Part shown: one piece after another, positions 45,022 to 56,835 of the stretch
How the letters are laid out: the number at the start of each line of letters is the position of its first letter
Numbering within the stretch: the stretch's first letter is position 1
NCBI GenBank assembly: GCA_009760855.2
Contig: WPIO01000119.1
Location: 1,174,001 to 1,238,000, forward strand
Reading direction: 5' to 3'
Origin: Cristatella mucedo
Lineage: Eukaryota; Bryozoa; Phylactolaemata; Cristatellidae
Length of the DNA stretch: 64,000 nt
Notes under the pieces: generated by a model
Database searches by the model: none
What the model saw: the letters and a program-made list of their open reading frames with translations, nothing else
What the model was told of the DNA's origin: nothing
Position numbers and translations under genes: made by a program

Positions 45022-45159
45022 AATTCTAATCATTTCTATAGCGCCCCAAGAGAAATTCATCTCTGTTCGGGCGCTTCACGTTAGCCCCGGTGCTCGAGCC
45101 CACGACCTCAGCCTTGGTCGGGGCTAGCACCTTAACCGCTTGACCAAACCAGCTCGGCG
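45022..45159 (-). mobile_element. SINE with tRNA-like head and L2-type 3' tail
   Basis: On the minus strand a tRNA-like head (GAGCTGGTTTGGTCAAGCGG box A; GTGGGCTCGAGCACC box B) is followed by GAAGCGCCCGAACAGAGATG...CTCTTGGGGCGCTATAG. That is the same two-tier hairpin as the LINE A 3' end (AAAGCGCC/GGCGCTTT with an AGAGA/TCTCT inner stem), and then AT-rich sequence. This is the layout of a SINE mobilised by an L2-type LINE. Confidence 0.78.
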
Positions 45160-45479
45160 TTATTAAACTTTTCAGCAGCAGTAGCGATACATCTGAACGG
45201 ATCATATACATAAATGAAAAGATATGCAGTACAGGATATGGAGAAATTGGTCTTAAAAGAATAGAGTTTTAAGTATGCGAATGCGCCAGTATCTAATATT
45301 GCTGCAACAAATTACGCCTTATATTACAAATATAAAGGTGATAAGGACGCATGTAGCCATGCTACAGTTACAGCTGGTTTTTACAACAGTGTTCATTTTC
45401 TTCGGTATGGAACAAAGCTTTAGCCATTGCAGGTGTTGGAGATATTATATTTAAGTTTTATGGCTTTGGCAAGTTTATC

Positions 45480-45839
45480 ATGCAGGTGAAGGATGACCGT
45501 ACAGTTTTTCTAGGATTTAAAGCGTTTCCTGGTAGAACTAACTCTATAGGGGATACTCTAGGTTTCGCTTTCAACTTGCACGGATCCTTTAATCCTGCCA
45601 TTGCAGGTGGTAATCCTTACGAAGAAATTGAGAAAGTGAAGTATTTCTCTGGAGTGTATGTAGAGCGGAAAAAGATGCAAATACCATCCAACGAAGGTGT
45701 GAATGAAGTCAGAGTAAGTTGTAGCTTGGTGGATATGAGGAAAAATATTACAATGCGAAGTGTTAATAATCATGGATTTGGCAGATATATATATATATAT
45801 ATATATATATACAGGCATAAAAGTAGACATGCACATTGA
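45480..45839 (+). pseudogene. Best open frame of the capsid-type relic, product unknown
   Basis: About 119 codons open from ATG 45480: MQVKDDRTVFLGFKAFPG, DTLGFAFNLHGSFNPAIAGG, YFSGVYVERKKMQIPS and VRVSCSLVDMRKNI. The beta-rich pattern would suit a small capsid or fibre protein, but I recognise no family. It ends in a (TA)n microsatellite, so the true C terminus is lost or shifted; about 45815-45972 in another frame (MHIDNPLFRDLTCRALKEIT) may continue it. Confidence 0.4.
45785..45813. repeat. (TA)n microsatellite
   Basis: About 14 TA units interrupting the relic reading frame. Confidence 0.9.
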
Positions 45840-45993
45840 CAATCCATTGTTTCGAGATCTTACTTGTAGAGCGCTTAAAGAAATAACGAGTTACCGATTT
45901 AGTCTAACGGATCAGAATAGAAAAAGGGTTTCTACTGTTAGAAAAACCCTAGTCAGTGCTGAAATTAGATAAGAAATAATATAGAGACCAAAT

Positions 45994-46640
45994 ATGGACT
46001 TTGCTAATACGTGTGGAGGTCATGGTAAAACAATTGTTCGAACAAGAGCTGTTGATATAGTAACTGGTGTACTTAAAAAAACAGTTGATTTCGGTAAAAA
46101 CAGCATGGCTTCGAAATTGTTATCGGAGCCAAACCAGCTGTCGATGCAGGTATTGCAGTTGCACATAAGATTAATGAGTGCAAAAATGGAAAAGATACTC
46201 AAACAAAGGCAGCAAAAATTCGGTAGGAGGAAGAGAAACGAATGCAAAACGATGAGAGAGATAAGAGTAAAGAGATGACAAACGAAAAGCAGATAAAGAA
46301 AGTAAAAGAATCACTCAACGAAGAAAAGATGAATAGTACGACTGTAAAACAAAACAACGGGCAATAAAAGAAGCGGACTATGAGTGTCTATTGAGAAATA
46401 ACAATCCTGTCATTTATAAAGAATAAAACAGATTGATGACAAGCGTGGATGCGAAAGAAGCAGAAACGATGCTGAAAGAAACTGAAAGTAGGGTGATTGA
46501 ACGTCTTCCACATGAAAAGTCTTCTTAAGTTATAAAGAAGGTTAGTGAAATTAAAGTTGCTGGTGGTTTATCCAATAGAAAAAGAAGATAAATACTTCGA
46601 TAATTACTACTAAGTACTATTATAGGGATATTGGATTTGG
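45994..46640 (+). pseudogene. Lys/Glu-rich unrecognised frame of the relic
   Basis: Open from ATG 45994 to 46278 (MDFANTCGGHGKTIVRTRAV, then a basic, likely helical stretch with KILKQRQQKFGRRK). Lys/Glu-rich stop-bearing sequence follows to about 46600. The text KQADKE/KKVKES and NDERDKSKEMTN suggests a charged internal protein. No family was recognised. Confidence 0.35.
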
Positions 46641-46689
46641 ACGTTGATAACATGTTTCATGTGACTGATCGAAAACTACCTCCTGCACT

Positions 46690-47390
46690 CATCTATTACA
46701 TTGTGAATTATCCACTGACTATCCTCCAGCTGATGGAGCTCAAGATATTGCAATTATTCCTGGAAGAGTTGTAAGACTCTTCGTAGAAGCTAGGAGTATG
46801 GATTACTTTGTACTGTCTGCAGCTTACTTATTGGTTGAAGGGAGTATAGAAAAGTAGAAGGGTGCTGCAGCTCATTTGGTGCTTGGTACTCCTGTTAGTA
46901 TGGCTTGTTATCAAGAATCTGCTGATGGTGATGTCACAATCGTTAATAGTAGAGCTGCTTGGGTTTTCGATCAAATAAAACTGCGAATCGGAGGAGTTGC
47001 ATTTGAATCTTAAAATAATGACTATGGAATGGCTATATTCTCTACAGTTCAGGGTACAATGTAGTATCCTAACGATTAAAATAGAAGTGAAGGACTAACG
47101 TCGTTTTGGAGAAAGGATGCAGGTTCTGTTGATAAAATAGCTATCCTCCAGCAGTAGAAGGTAATGGAGCTGCCGTAACCTCTGGTACCAATCCTAAGTG
47201 CGCTGGTGCTGATGTAACAAATATTGGGTGGAGGATGCGGAGGAGCAGCACTAGCATCTCGAACTCAGCAGAACAGATTCTTCAGTGGAATCATACCTTT
47301 GAATAGGATCTCTAGATTCTATACAGACATGGATACGATCAATGATAATGCAAACATTGAACTTACATATTGAGCTCTATGGCTTACATG
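46690..47390 (+). pseudogene. Major capsid protein-like segment (double jelly-roll type), broken
   Basis: In its best frame the segment shows a short entry (RLFVEARSMDYFVLSAAYLL) resembling the conserved strand near the N terminus of Polinton/adintovirus capsid proteins. A block with AWVFDQIKLRIGGVAFES follows, with the pattern LFxxVxVxINGxxVxS. Near 47280-47370 comes IIPLNRISRFYTDMD, corresponding to the IPLxxIFGFxxDYD pattern before the C-terminal jelly roll. At least four in-frame stops and one or more frameshifts interrupt it; it cannot encode a capsid. The resemblance is by motif pattern only, from memory of the family. Confidence 0.45.
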
Positions 47391-47650
47391 GATTTTGCTC
47401 AGTTTAGAAAAGTTTTTCCAGGTGAGAGCGAAACCGTAGCTGGGACTGGGATCACTCTTCTTGATTAAGTTGCTCTGCTTCTTTTTCATGTCACTGATCT
47501 CTGACTCAACGAGCCATTTCTTAGGAATACTAATAATCTAAATGTAGCCATCATGTATTTGACTAATCCAACTGCTATCGGATTTAAATTTCACAACATT
47601 TCTGAACACGATTTCTTAAACCAAACTCGATCTCATAATTAATGGTGAGC
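47391..47650 (+). pseudogene. C-terminal continuation or next gene of the relic
   Basis: Reads MDFAQFRKVFPGESETVAG, then a stop and LNVAIMYLTNPTAIGFKFHN; unassigned. The sequence from 47651 to 47880 shows nothing recognisable before the next LINE. Confidence 0.3.
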
Positions 47651-47879
47651 ACAAATCCATAAAATAAATAGTTAATTGCGTTTCTACTCACGGAAACTCG
47701 GTAGCCCTGGTTACCGCCATCGGGCTCATGTCACGGAGGTTCATATTTAATATCGGTTTAAACTGGTTTTTGTCGTGGTGAAGCCCGAGCCGAGCCCTAC
47801 CTAGATCCTGTTTAAGCGGTCTGAGGATCCGCCATCATAAGGTAACATATAAGTTTTTCTCTGCTCGTTCTGTGTTTAA

Positions 47880-50690
47880 AGCATCGTCTCATGCCGCCCT
47901 GCCCGTTATCCCTTAAGAATTGGTGTGAATCACTCGCACTTGGTGGTTCTCAGGCTTTCTATCATCCTGGCAGTCCAACTTATTGCCAGTCTTTGGAATG
48001 CTCAGTTAATGTGTAATAAACCCCTAATGATGTGCGAGATGGTTAATGATGGCGATCTCGAACTACGTGCGTAAACCGAGACCTGGCTGAAATTGACTCA
48101 CATTCCGAATATAATCGAAGCTACTCCGACGGGATTTTCGCTCTTTCCTACCTCTACATCAATAAAAGCCCGAGGAGTCGCCATTGTTGCCCGTTCCTCA
48201 TTTGATTAAGAACCAGTTGTAGTCTCCTCAAAGCAATCTTTTGAATCTCTCGTTTTAAGTAACTCCGACAACAAGCTGCCAATGATGGCAGCAACATATT
48301 TCACACCAGGTTCGAAGTCCTTCTTTATCACAGATTTCTCTGACCTCGTTTCAATTTTGTGTGTCATAAATCGATCATTCATCACTATGGGTGATTTCAA
48401 CATTCCTTTTGACGACTAAACTGACGCCAAATGTGCTGAATTTCATGAACTGATTGACTCTATTTCTCTTGTGGCTCATGTGCATGACCCCACTCACAAC
48501 AAGGGTCACACACTGAATCAGATATTCTTCTACAAGTGTAGGCGATCATTCGATACTATTATGGAATCCTGCTCGTCTGATCATTTGCTGATCCCATTCA
48601 ATATAAGGCGAGTGCCCTCTTCCAGGTCCAAAATCATCTGTGAATCGCGAAACCTAAGAAACCTTAATATCGATGCTGTCGGAGCGAAAATATCTTCTTC
48701 GCCCTTGCTGCTCAAACCTCCACCCGATCTGTCATCCTCGGTAGATTCATACAACATGACACAGGCCGACGTGCTTAACGAATTTGCACCACCAAGTGCT
48801 AAGCGTGACAGGTGTGATGTGAGCATTCGCCCAGACACAATTTTGAATCACAGATGAATAATCCAAAAGTGTTTATGTCTACCACCAACGATGCAATTAA
48901 TAGATTCAAAGTTAGCTCTTTACCAAGTGATCCTCGTCGTTACCTTGCCGATCTCGTCTCTAACTTCTTTTTCAGAAAGATAAACAAGATCGCAGAGCCC
49001 GTATACAGGTTTCAGCATCACCGTAGGACTCATATCCCTCAGTTACATCAACACAGGGCTCATGCCCTCGGTGTCTACTTTCAAGGAGGCCATGAGTGAC
49101 GTAATCCTGAAATTACTCTCCCAGTCAAAAAAGACTAGCATAATAAATATGCCCTTAAACTCGGGTCAGCAAGGTGCACCTTTCAGTACGGCTGTTGTGA
49201 GGTCACCAGTTAAGAAAGCAAGATAGATCAAAATGACTTGAGCAGTTAACGTCCAGTCTGTTGTCTCACATTCCTATCGAAGACACTAGAGCGAGTTGTG
49301 GCAGACCAACTGAACTCTTATTTTGAGACCTCAAACTTAGAAAGTAGTTTCCCAATTGGGCTTAGAGCAAATCATTCGTCAGTATTACTATCCAAGGTCA
49401 ATAATCACTCCAGTCTTCATTGCTTAGAGTGTATAATAACCTTTTTAAAAATGCAGACTTGCGTAAAGTTTCTCTGCTTGATCTTTTCGCAGCATTTGAT
49501 ACTATTGATCTCAACGTCCTTTTTGAGCGTCTCAATTCATGAGAATCACTGGTACTGCATTGAACGGCTAAATTCATACCCCAGTGCGATACTCCAGAGT
49601 ATTGATGTGCCCGCGAAAGGTCATCCAAGGAATTACTTAAATACGGATACCCCAGGGTAAGTATGAGGTACCTCAGGGCTCTGAGCTTGGTCTGCGTCTC
49701 TTGACAGTTTATAGTCTCCCTCTTGCCAAAGTCATCGCCAAAGACAACGTTTAAGTTATATGCATATGACAATCAGTTGTACATTTGCTTTGATCCTACC
49801 GAGCCCTCGAGCTCGACAAGCTCTCTTAACTCCTTTCCTGCATGTCTTTCTGACATCTGCACATGGATGGCAGCAAACCTTCTAGGATTTAATGACGATA
49901 AAACCAACCTAATAGATATGGGAAAACACGATGTGACACAGAAGTTGGAAAGCCTAGCACTTAAAATCGGCTCTGCCAGCATATCGCTTGTTGGACCTGC
50001 AAGAAAACCAAGTGTTCTGTCCCATAGTGACCTTGCTCTTGCCGACCAAATCAGCTCCAAAATGAGGTCTGCTACTATTTGCTATTAGAAGCTTTAAAAA
50101 GACAACAATCAAGCCGGCTTTTAGAGAAATACTGCATCCGAACTGGTCCATACGTTTTAATCGTCCCAACTCTATTTTTGCAACTTAATGCTGGCTTATC
50201 TACCGTAAAGTGTTATCATGCACTTCCAGTTGGTGAAAAACCGTAAATCCAGGCTTGTTAGTCGGCTGCGTCTCATTTTTCATAACGCACCACTTCTCGC
50301 CGATCTCCACTGACCAACGACCAAGCAGTGCCTTGACTGTTAAGTTCTGCCGCTCATATTTACTTTGTACCATTATTTGGATCTAACCTACCTATCGAAA
50401 CTAGTCTCCCACCAGGCTAGATATCTCCATCTCAGACATTTGGCATGTCAAACTGTCTCTACTTTGATGCAGCGTTTATTTGTGACGTATGTACTAGTAT
50501 GGTGGCCAACTTTCTCAAATCGAACGATAACAAATCCAACTTCCGAGTTTCGGGCAAACCTAGAAAGACACAGAAATTGGAAAAACTATCCCTCAACGTT
50601 AATACTGCGTGAAAATCTCTTGCAGCGTCTAAACGACAATAAAGATTGATTTAAAATAATAACAATAATCAGAGTAGACAGAGCTACGTA
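47880..50690 (+). mobile_element. LINE C (L2-type), repeat unit 1
   Basis: An old relative of LINE A. The endonuclease is decayed but legible (MCNKPLM, TETWLKLTHIPNIIEATPTG, VAHVHDPTHNKGHTLNQIF, SCSSDHLLIPFN). The linker reads NNPKVFMSTTNDAINRFKVS, and RT pieces follow: VPQGSELG-like, LYAYDNQLYICFDPTEPSSS (catalytic YADD changed to AYDN) and MAANLLGFNDDKTNLIDMG. The C-terminal part (LIFTLYHYLDLTYLSKLVSH) is distinct from LINE A. Many stops. From 49640 on it is nearly identical to 55560-56600. Confidence 0.75.
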
Positions 50691-51640
50691 AATTGGGACC
50701 AATTTAAGTTTGCTTTTAGAGCGGAGGGTATTAAATGTAAGTTGGTTCCCTGAATTTGTGAAATATTGTTGTTTATGCAGCTCGCTATATTAAGGTCTTC
50801 CCGCTTGTGAAATTAGGTTTATACAGATTATAAAAACTCTACAGCAAAGCTTGTTAGTAAGAGCTTTTCTACGAGCTCCACTAGCTCTTATTTAAAAATT
50901 ATAGACTTCAAGATTGTGTAACTCACTTGTTTGTATCTTCATTCACTTGCTCATGCCTAGACATAAGAGCTACTTTCAAATCGTGTAAGGCACTAGTATA
51001 TTGAGGCTAAGCCAGGATTCAAGTGCCTGTGTGGCTTGGGGCCTCGGGGAGGGGGCGGGGAACTTCAATGCAAGGGCTCATACTGTAGACGGTTTTTGAT
51101 CTTCTGTCACATGGAACGAGCCCGGTCGGGTATCGTCCAGCCTGGCCGAGCTCCAAGAGACCAGCCACGGCACATGAGCCGAGGCTCGCCGCCCGACGGG
51201 CATCAGACTTGGCTCCCACCTACTAAGCCATGGGGTGGCAGCTGCTACCCCTGCAGCCCCATTGCTTCCCCTCTGGCTTAATATCATCCTTTCGTCTGAA
51301 ACCAATATCTTAAACCTTCGCACGTAACCACTTCAACAACGACGGAGACAGAACCTTAAGTTTGTGCCATCCCAAAGACAGGAACTTGCTCTCTACTGAA
51401 ATCGCGACATCAACTTACTTGACGACGTTAAGAAGATGATATAAATGCACATATTCCTACATAATTCTCTCGGCGCTTACACATTGTTCTTAGTGTTTTT
51501 ATACGTGTTGATATCGATCATGTTATTGAATACCATATCATAATGCTTTCTTTATGGCATATGTTAAGTGCCTAGAAGGACATTTAAATTCTCTCAAGGT
51601 GGTCTACAAATGCAACTTTTATTATTAAGCGTAAATACCT
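50691..51640 (+). mobile_element. LINE D-like 3' segment, repeat unit 1
   Basis: A diverged L2 C-terminal remnant (CRS..LRSTSSY-LKI-IDFKIV, LTCLYLHSLAHA), a G+C-rich block (51020-51290) and a KTGTCSLL/EIATS-type remnant of the KxWNSLPxxIRTS block. The 3' end is a decayed L2 hairpin/tail (AAGTGCCTAGAAGGACATTT...TTTATTATTAAG, 51566-51630). It is paralleled at 57677-58670 and 61260-62455. Confidence 0.6.
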
Positions 51641-52565
51641 TGCACACTATACTATGTACAACAATTAAGTTGCCTTAAATTTAACCAAAGAAGCAATCAA
51701 TGCCAAGGTAACCCGACTATACTGGACACTAGACGCTACCTTCTCAAATGACAAGGGACATCCGAGTAGTGTTGCTACCACCACAACTTCCACAGCTCGT
51801 ACAAGGAATGCCCTTTCAGTAAAACAAGAGTTTATTTACTTAAATGTAACAGGTTGACATAGTGAGGCGTACTGGTCCGGTTTCAAATCGCTTGTTCTTA
51901 CATCATTGGATAAAACTTAAGCACATCCGCCAAATAAAGATTACCGATGGTAAATGCCAAGCAATTTTCCTCTCCAAAAATGTATTGCAGTATAGGTAAG
52001 TTGGCAGTAAAATAAGTTACTTACTTTGCTTGTGTGGAAGCTGTGTGTATGTAGAATCGTCGATTGTGTTACACGGTGCTTCATATTCACCTACCGGTGA
52101 CTCTAATTCGTTTGGTAATGCAGTGTCAACTGTAGACAACGAGCCATGCAAGCGATTGTTCATTAAAGAAATAAGTAAAAATGAACTACATTTTGGGATA
52201 GCTACCCTAAGTAGTATTATGCTAACATCTGTTTAAACCCTATCTGTTTCTTTTTAGACCGAACTGCCTACGATTGCGAGCCTGTGGACATCTAAATGCT
52301 TACAGCTTGGGGCTGAGTAACACTACCCAATGCCGGCAGCAGCTTAAATACGTCGGTTGCTAGTAACTTGCTTATTACTTACGATCGTGCTTCCTTATTA
52401 CCATTTCCTTATTATCGCTTAAACGCTATTCTAAATGCGATTTATCTTGCTAAAGTCCGTAACTAGTGCATTAACAAGATAAAATACACCCTGAAGTCGA
52501 CAAGGGGCTAAGACCGGAAGCCTCGCATGCGTGTTGTTGCTAGCAATGTCTCGATCCACTCAGTC
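51641..52565 (+). repeat. Repeat-unit segment: LINE 5' region, unit 1
   Basis: It begins immediately after the LINE tail and recurs at 58671-59137 and 62455-63340. It includes GCAGTATAGG, a short frame at 52030-52180 (MCGSCVYVESSIVLHGASYS, RLFIKEISKNE) conserved with 62860-63010. Near 52365-52530 is the equivalent of the LINE N-terminal region (GCTAGTAACTTGCTTATTAC; GCATTAACAAGATAAAATAC). I read it as the 5' UTR and ORF start of a LINE unit. Confidence 0.5.
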
Positions 52566-53815
52566 CGATCTTGAGCGTCTCGATTCCTCAGAATCACCGG
52601 TACTGCATTGAACGGTTCAAGTCCTATCTCTGTGGGCTACTCCAGAGTGTTGATGTGCCCGGGCAAGGATAGTCCAAGGAACCACTTAAATACGGGTACT
52701 TCAGCATACTGTGCTCGATGGGCTTCTTTTCACCATTCATACTGTCCCTCTCTTCGATGTGATCGCCAAACAAAATCTAGGCTTTTGCTACGATGTGAAT
52801 GAACCTCGCTGGTACTTTACATGGATTCCTCCCGGCCGTCGAGTACGTCAAATTCTCTATACACCTTGCTGCGTATATTGATGATTTCTGCACATGGACG
52901 ATAGCACACTTTCTTAAAGTGAATAACAGCAAAACAGACTTACCAGTTATATGGACCACAGTGTGAATCAGATATAGAAAACCTATCGCTCAAAATCACC
53001 TGATCCAGGAAATCTCCACTTGAATCTGCACGTAATCTAGGTGTGCAGCTCTAAAGTGTCAATTCAATAGACGATTGCATCAGCCACACAGTCAAGTCTG
53101 CCTACTTTCAGCTACATGAAATTCCATTAATTTGGTCTTGCTTAGACAGGAATACCACATCCACGCTGGTCCGTGCATTTGTGACATCCCGTCTCGACTT
53201 CTGTAACTCACTGCTTGCTGGTCTCCCTGCACGTACAATGAGGCCCCCTAAAGTTGGTGCAAAGCTCTGCTTCTAGGCTCGTCTGTCCGGAGTGTTGCTA
53301 TTCCCACATCTCACCACTTCTTGCCGACCTGTAGTTGGCTTCTAATCAAACAGCGCATCGAATTCAAGGTTCTTTCACTTACTTTATGGTCCTTTTATTC
53401 TCTGGCTCCAGCCTACCTATCGGAAATAATCATCCAGTCGAAGAATGGTATAACTAGCTGTTTTGACTCAAATCGTTTAGCGATGCCTCGTACGAACCTC
53501 AAAACCGTTGTTGGAGACCATGCCTTTACTTTTAATGCTCCTGAAGCATGTTACTCACTGTCTATGCACGTTAGTTAGCTGACATGACAACGTTGAAAAA
53601 GAAGCTTACAACGCATCGATTTAGTTCAGCGTTTAGCGGGTCTTTGTGTTTCGTCTTTCATGTGCATGTACCTGGTTACAAGGGAACTGCTGCTTGGGTA
53701 TGTTACCTTTAATCATTTGGGAATGATTCCCTATACGGTACCTACAATGGGCCTAGAAAGTGATATAGTTCTCTGAGGGTGCTATGCAAATGTATTCTTA
53801 TTATTAACAGTTTGA
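52566..53815 (+). mobile_element. L2-type LINE, RT to 3' end, decayed
   Basis: Starts mid-RT (LERLDSSESPVL) and continues with GIDDFCTWTIAHFLKVNNSK-like sequence, RNLGV, RLDFCNSLLAGLPARTMRP, LLIKQRIEFKVLSLTLWSFY, YLSEIIIQSKNGITSCF and NLKTVVGDHAFTFNAPE. It ends in a UTR with a decayed hairpin/tail (53750-53812, TTATTATTAAC). Many indels. Confidence 0.72.
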
Positions 53816-54229
53816 ACCTTAGGTTCTTTATTTCTTACCATTATCAAGGTAGTGATTACATTTTATTATACAGACATCAATTATACGAAAAAGAAAAATG
53901 TGCTACACAGCATTCTGGTCAGTAGCACTTATAATTTGTCAAGAAGATTGGATGGGGTATACATATCAGCTTCCTTTGGAGAGTCAAGTATTCACGTATT
54001 CGAGTTGTGCATTATTGAACCACACCAAACACGAAAGATGATTCACATCGAACCTCCAGTCTTTCTACCACTTATCTCTATCACTTAGTGGTGGCCAATT
54101 ACTAATCGCTCGAGGAGTAAACATGTTCGTCTGAAACTAAAAATTATAGAATAAGCTTATAAAAGAAGATTTAAAATCAAGTCCATAATAATTATACACA
54201 AATATAGCCACATTCATGCACTGAGGGAT
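53816..54229. other. No recognisable gene
   Basis: A+T-rich. The short plus frame at 53852-54088 matches nothing known to me. Confidence 0.35.
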
Positions 54230-56610
54230 TCATTTTATTTTTGGCTAATGCACATGACCATATTCACATGAAGAGTGAAGAGAGACACTCAACCAAATTT
54301 TCTCCGAAGACTGCATGCAATCGTCACCTATTACAACCAAATTCTGCTTACCTAACCACACGGGATATCATTAAGTCTGCAGTATCTGCCCTCCCCAATA
54401 TCTAAAGTCTAATGTGAATTACCAAAATTCAAAATCATTGACATCGATACCAACCGTGTAACAACACTTTCTTTGCCCCTGCTGCTCAATCCCCTTTCCA
54501 ACCTGTCATACTGCTCAATCCCCTTTCCAACCTGTCATCATTGGAATGTTGCTACAACACGACTCAGTGCGTAATGCACTCTCACCTAAACGGCCTATAG
54601 CTTACTGTAAACTTTCAACTAGCTTGTTCTTCTAAGCTTGGGCTTGAACAAAATGCATACAACGGTCAGGACTGACAGTCCATCGACAGGCACACGACGA
54701 CTAATGTAGATCGTACCAATCGATCCTAGCAAAGGTCAATTCTAGCAGCTATAGAAACATGGTAGAATCACAGAAGCACAGTCCAAAATGCTGATGTCTA
54801 CGACCAAGCATGTTTACAGGTTAGCCCCTTAACCAGTAATCCTTGTGATAATCTAGCTGATCTTTTCTCTAACTTATTTTTCAAAGCAGACACAATCTGG
54901 AATCTATCCCTAATGTGGTAGCAACCCCGTGGAATCCTGTCCCGCAACTCTATGCAATACCTTAATGTCTACATTCAAGGAGGAAACAAATGACCTCGTT
55001 CTGAAGCTCATATCCCAATCGAAGAAGACAGCTAGTCCTGTAGCAACATTTGGCCACTATCCTGCTTCTACGATACTTAGATCTGCTGCCGCCATGGGTA
55101 ACTAACATCATAAATATGTCATTAGTCTCAGATTATGATCCTCTCAAAAAGGCTGTAGTCGGGCCGCTACTCAAGAAATCAACAATAGACCAGGAAAAAT
55201 CACGCAACTTTCACCCAACTCTCACTTCTGAGGTTCCCATCAAAAATACTGGAACGAGTCCTGAAAGAACAGCTAAAACCCGTCTGTAGAAGCTGCAAAC
55301 CTTGTTAGCAAGGTTCAGTCTGGTTTTTGAGCTAATTATTCCACAGACTCGGCATTAAAAAGGGAGTCTAACTAACTTTCAGAAATGAAGGCGTTCGTAA
55401 CACCTCTTTGCTTTTCTTTCTTGATCTTTCGGCAGCGTTCGATACTGTCGGCGGGCGATTAATCATTAAGTTCTTTTAGAGTGCCTGTTTTCTCTTTTCT
55501 GCACATCATTGTCACGCAACTAAAGTGGTTTAAGTCCTATCTCAGTGGTAGACTCCGGCATGTTGATGTGAACAGAGAAAGATCACATGAAGAGCCACTA
55601 CAGTATGGGGTACCTCAGGGTTCTGAGCTTGGTCTGAGTCTCTTAACAGTTTATAGTCTCCCTTTGCCAACGTCATCGCCAAGGACAATCTAGGGTTTCA
55701 GTTATATGCATATGACAATCAGTTGTACATTTGCTTTGATCCTACCGAGCCCTCGAGCTCGACAAGCTCTCTTAACTCCTTTCCTGCATGTCTTTCTGAC
55801 ATCTGCACATGGATGGCAGCAAACCTTCTAGGATTAATTGGCGATAAAACCAACTTGATACCTATAGGAAAACTTAGTGTCACTCAGAAGTGGGAAAATC
55901 TAGCACTTAACATTGGCTCTGCCAGCATATCGCTTGCTGGACCTGCAAGAAAAAACTAGGTGTTCTGTTTCATAGTGACCTTGCTCTCGACGACCAAATC
56001 AGCTCCAAAATATGATCTGCTACTATTTGCTATTAGAAGCTTTAAAATGAAAAAAATCAAGCCTGCTTTGAGAGGAATACTGCATCCGCATCGGTCCATT
56101 TATTTTATCATCCCAACTCTATTTTTCAACTTAACGCTTGTTTATCTACCGTAAAATGCTACCATGCACTTCCAGTTGGTGCAAAACCATAAAGCCAGGC
56201 ATGTTAGTCTGCTGAGTCCTATTTTTCATATCGCACCACTTCTCACCGATCTCCAGTGACCAACCGTCAAACAATGCCTTGACTGTTAAGTTCTGCCACT
56301 CATTTTTACTTCGCACAATTATTTGGCTCTAATCTGCCTATCGAAACTAGTCTCCCACCAGGCTGCATATCTCCATGTCAGACTTTCGGCATGTCAAACT
56401 GTCTCTAATCTGAAGCAGCGTTTAATGGTGACGTTTGAACTAGTATGGTAGCCAATTTTCTTACAACGAGCGACAATAAATCCAATCCAACTTCTGAGTC
56501 TCGGGAAAACCTAGAGTGCTACAGAAATGGGAAAAAATATCCCTCAACGTAAACACTGCAAGAAAAATCTCTTGCAGCGTCTAAACGACAATAAATTGTG
56601 ATTTAAAATA
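54230..56610 (+). mobile_element. LINE C (L2-type), repeat unit 2
   Basis: A decayed endonuclease end and linker (54230-54900: NPLSNLSS, LTVHRQAHDD-like), RT entry ([20 protein letters not shown]), FFDLSAAFDTV-like motif A, LQYGVPQGSELGLSLLTVYS, LYAYDNQLYICFDPTEPSSS and MAANLLGLIGDKTNLIPIG. The catalytic block carries the same Asp-to-Tyr change as unit 1. A tandem duplication of about 30 bp (CTGCTCAATCCCCTTTCCAA...) lies at 54482-54541. Confidence 0.75.
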
Positions 56611-56619
56611 ACTATGGTA

Positions 56620-56815
56620 ATAATACACTTGATAAAGCGCATGAGAGAACTCAATCTCTTTCTAGCGCTTTATATTTGCTGCAGAGGAAACACGCTGAAT
56701 GGTCAGTGGTAGCATGATCAGTAAACGAGAATTACGCAGTTAGGGTGACATGAGCAGAGATAGCATGCAAGTATAGTTATTGGCAGCCTGAAAATAAAAT
56801 AAAAGTGACATTTTC
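56620..56815 (-). mobile_element. LINE A 3'-UTR/tail insertion, unit 2
   Basis: TACACTTGATAAAGCGC, a shortened hairpin, then UTR (GGTCAGTGGTAGCATGATCA, GGGTGACATGAGCAGAG). It lies at the equivalent position to 61045-61255 of unit 3 and carries the same flank (AAAATAAAAGTGACATTTTC), so it predates the duplication. Confidence 0.72.
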
Positions 56816-56835
56816 TAGAAAACTATGTCCACTAT

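Larger units (their letters stand above)
42990..47650 (+). mobile_element. Decayed multi-gene element, possibly Polinton/adintovirus-like
   Basis: About 4.6 kb of A+T-rich sequence in which many plus-strand frames are locally protein-like but broken by stops and frameshifts. The opposite strand shows no comparable content. Two SINEs (43515-43728, 45022-45159) and microsatellites interrupt it. One segment resembles a double-jelly-roll major capsid protein. No DNA polymerase B, retroviral-type integrase, packaging ATPase or protease was recognised, and no terminal inverted repeats were found, so the assignment rests on one segment plus gene density and orientation. It may be a fragment of a larger element. 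Ends are approximate. Confidence 0.45.

Noticed and set aside
42990-47650. Calling a complete Polinton with PolB and integrase
   Set aside because: No polymerase, integrase, ATPase or protease motif and no terminal inverted repeats could be recognised; only a capsid-like segment is claimed.
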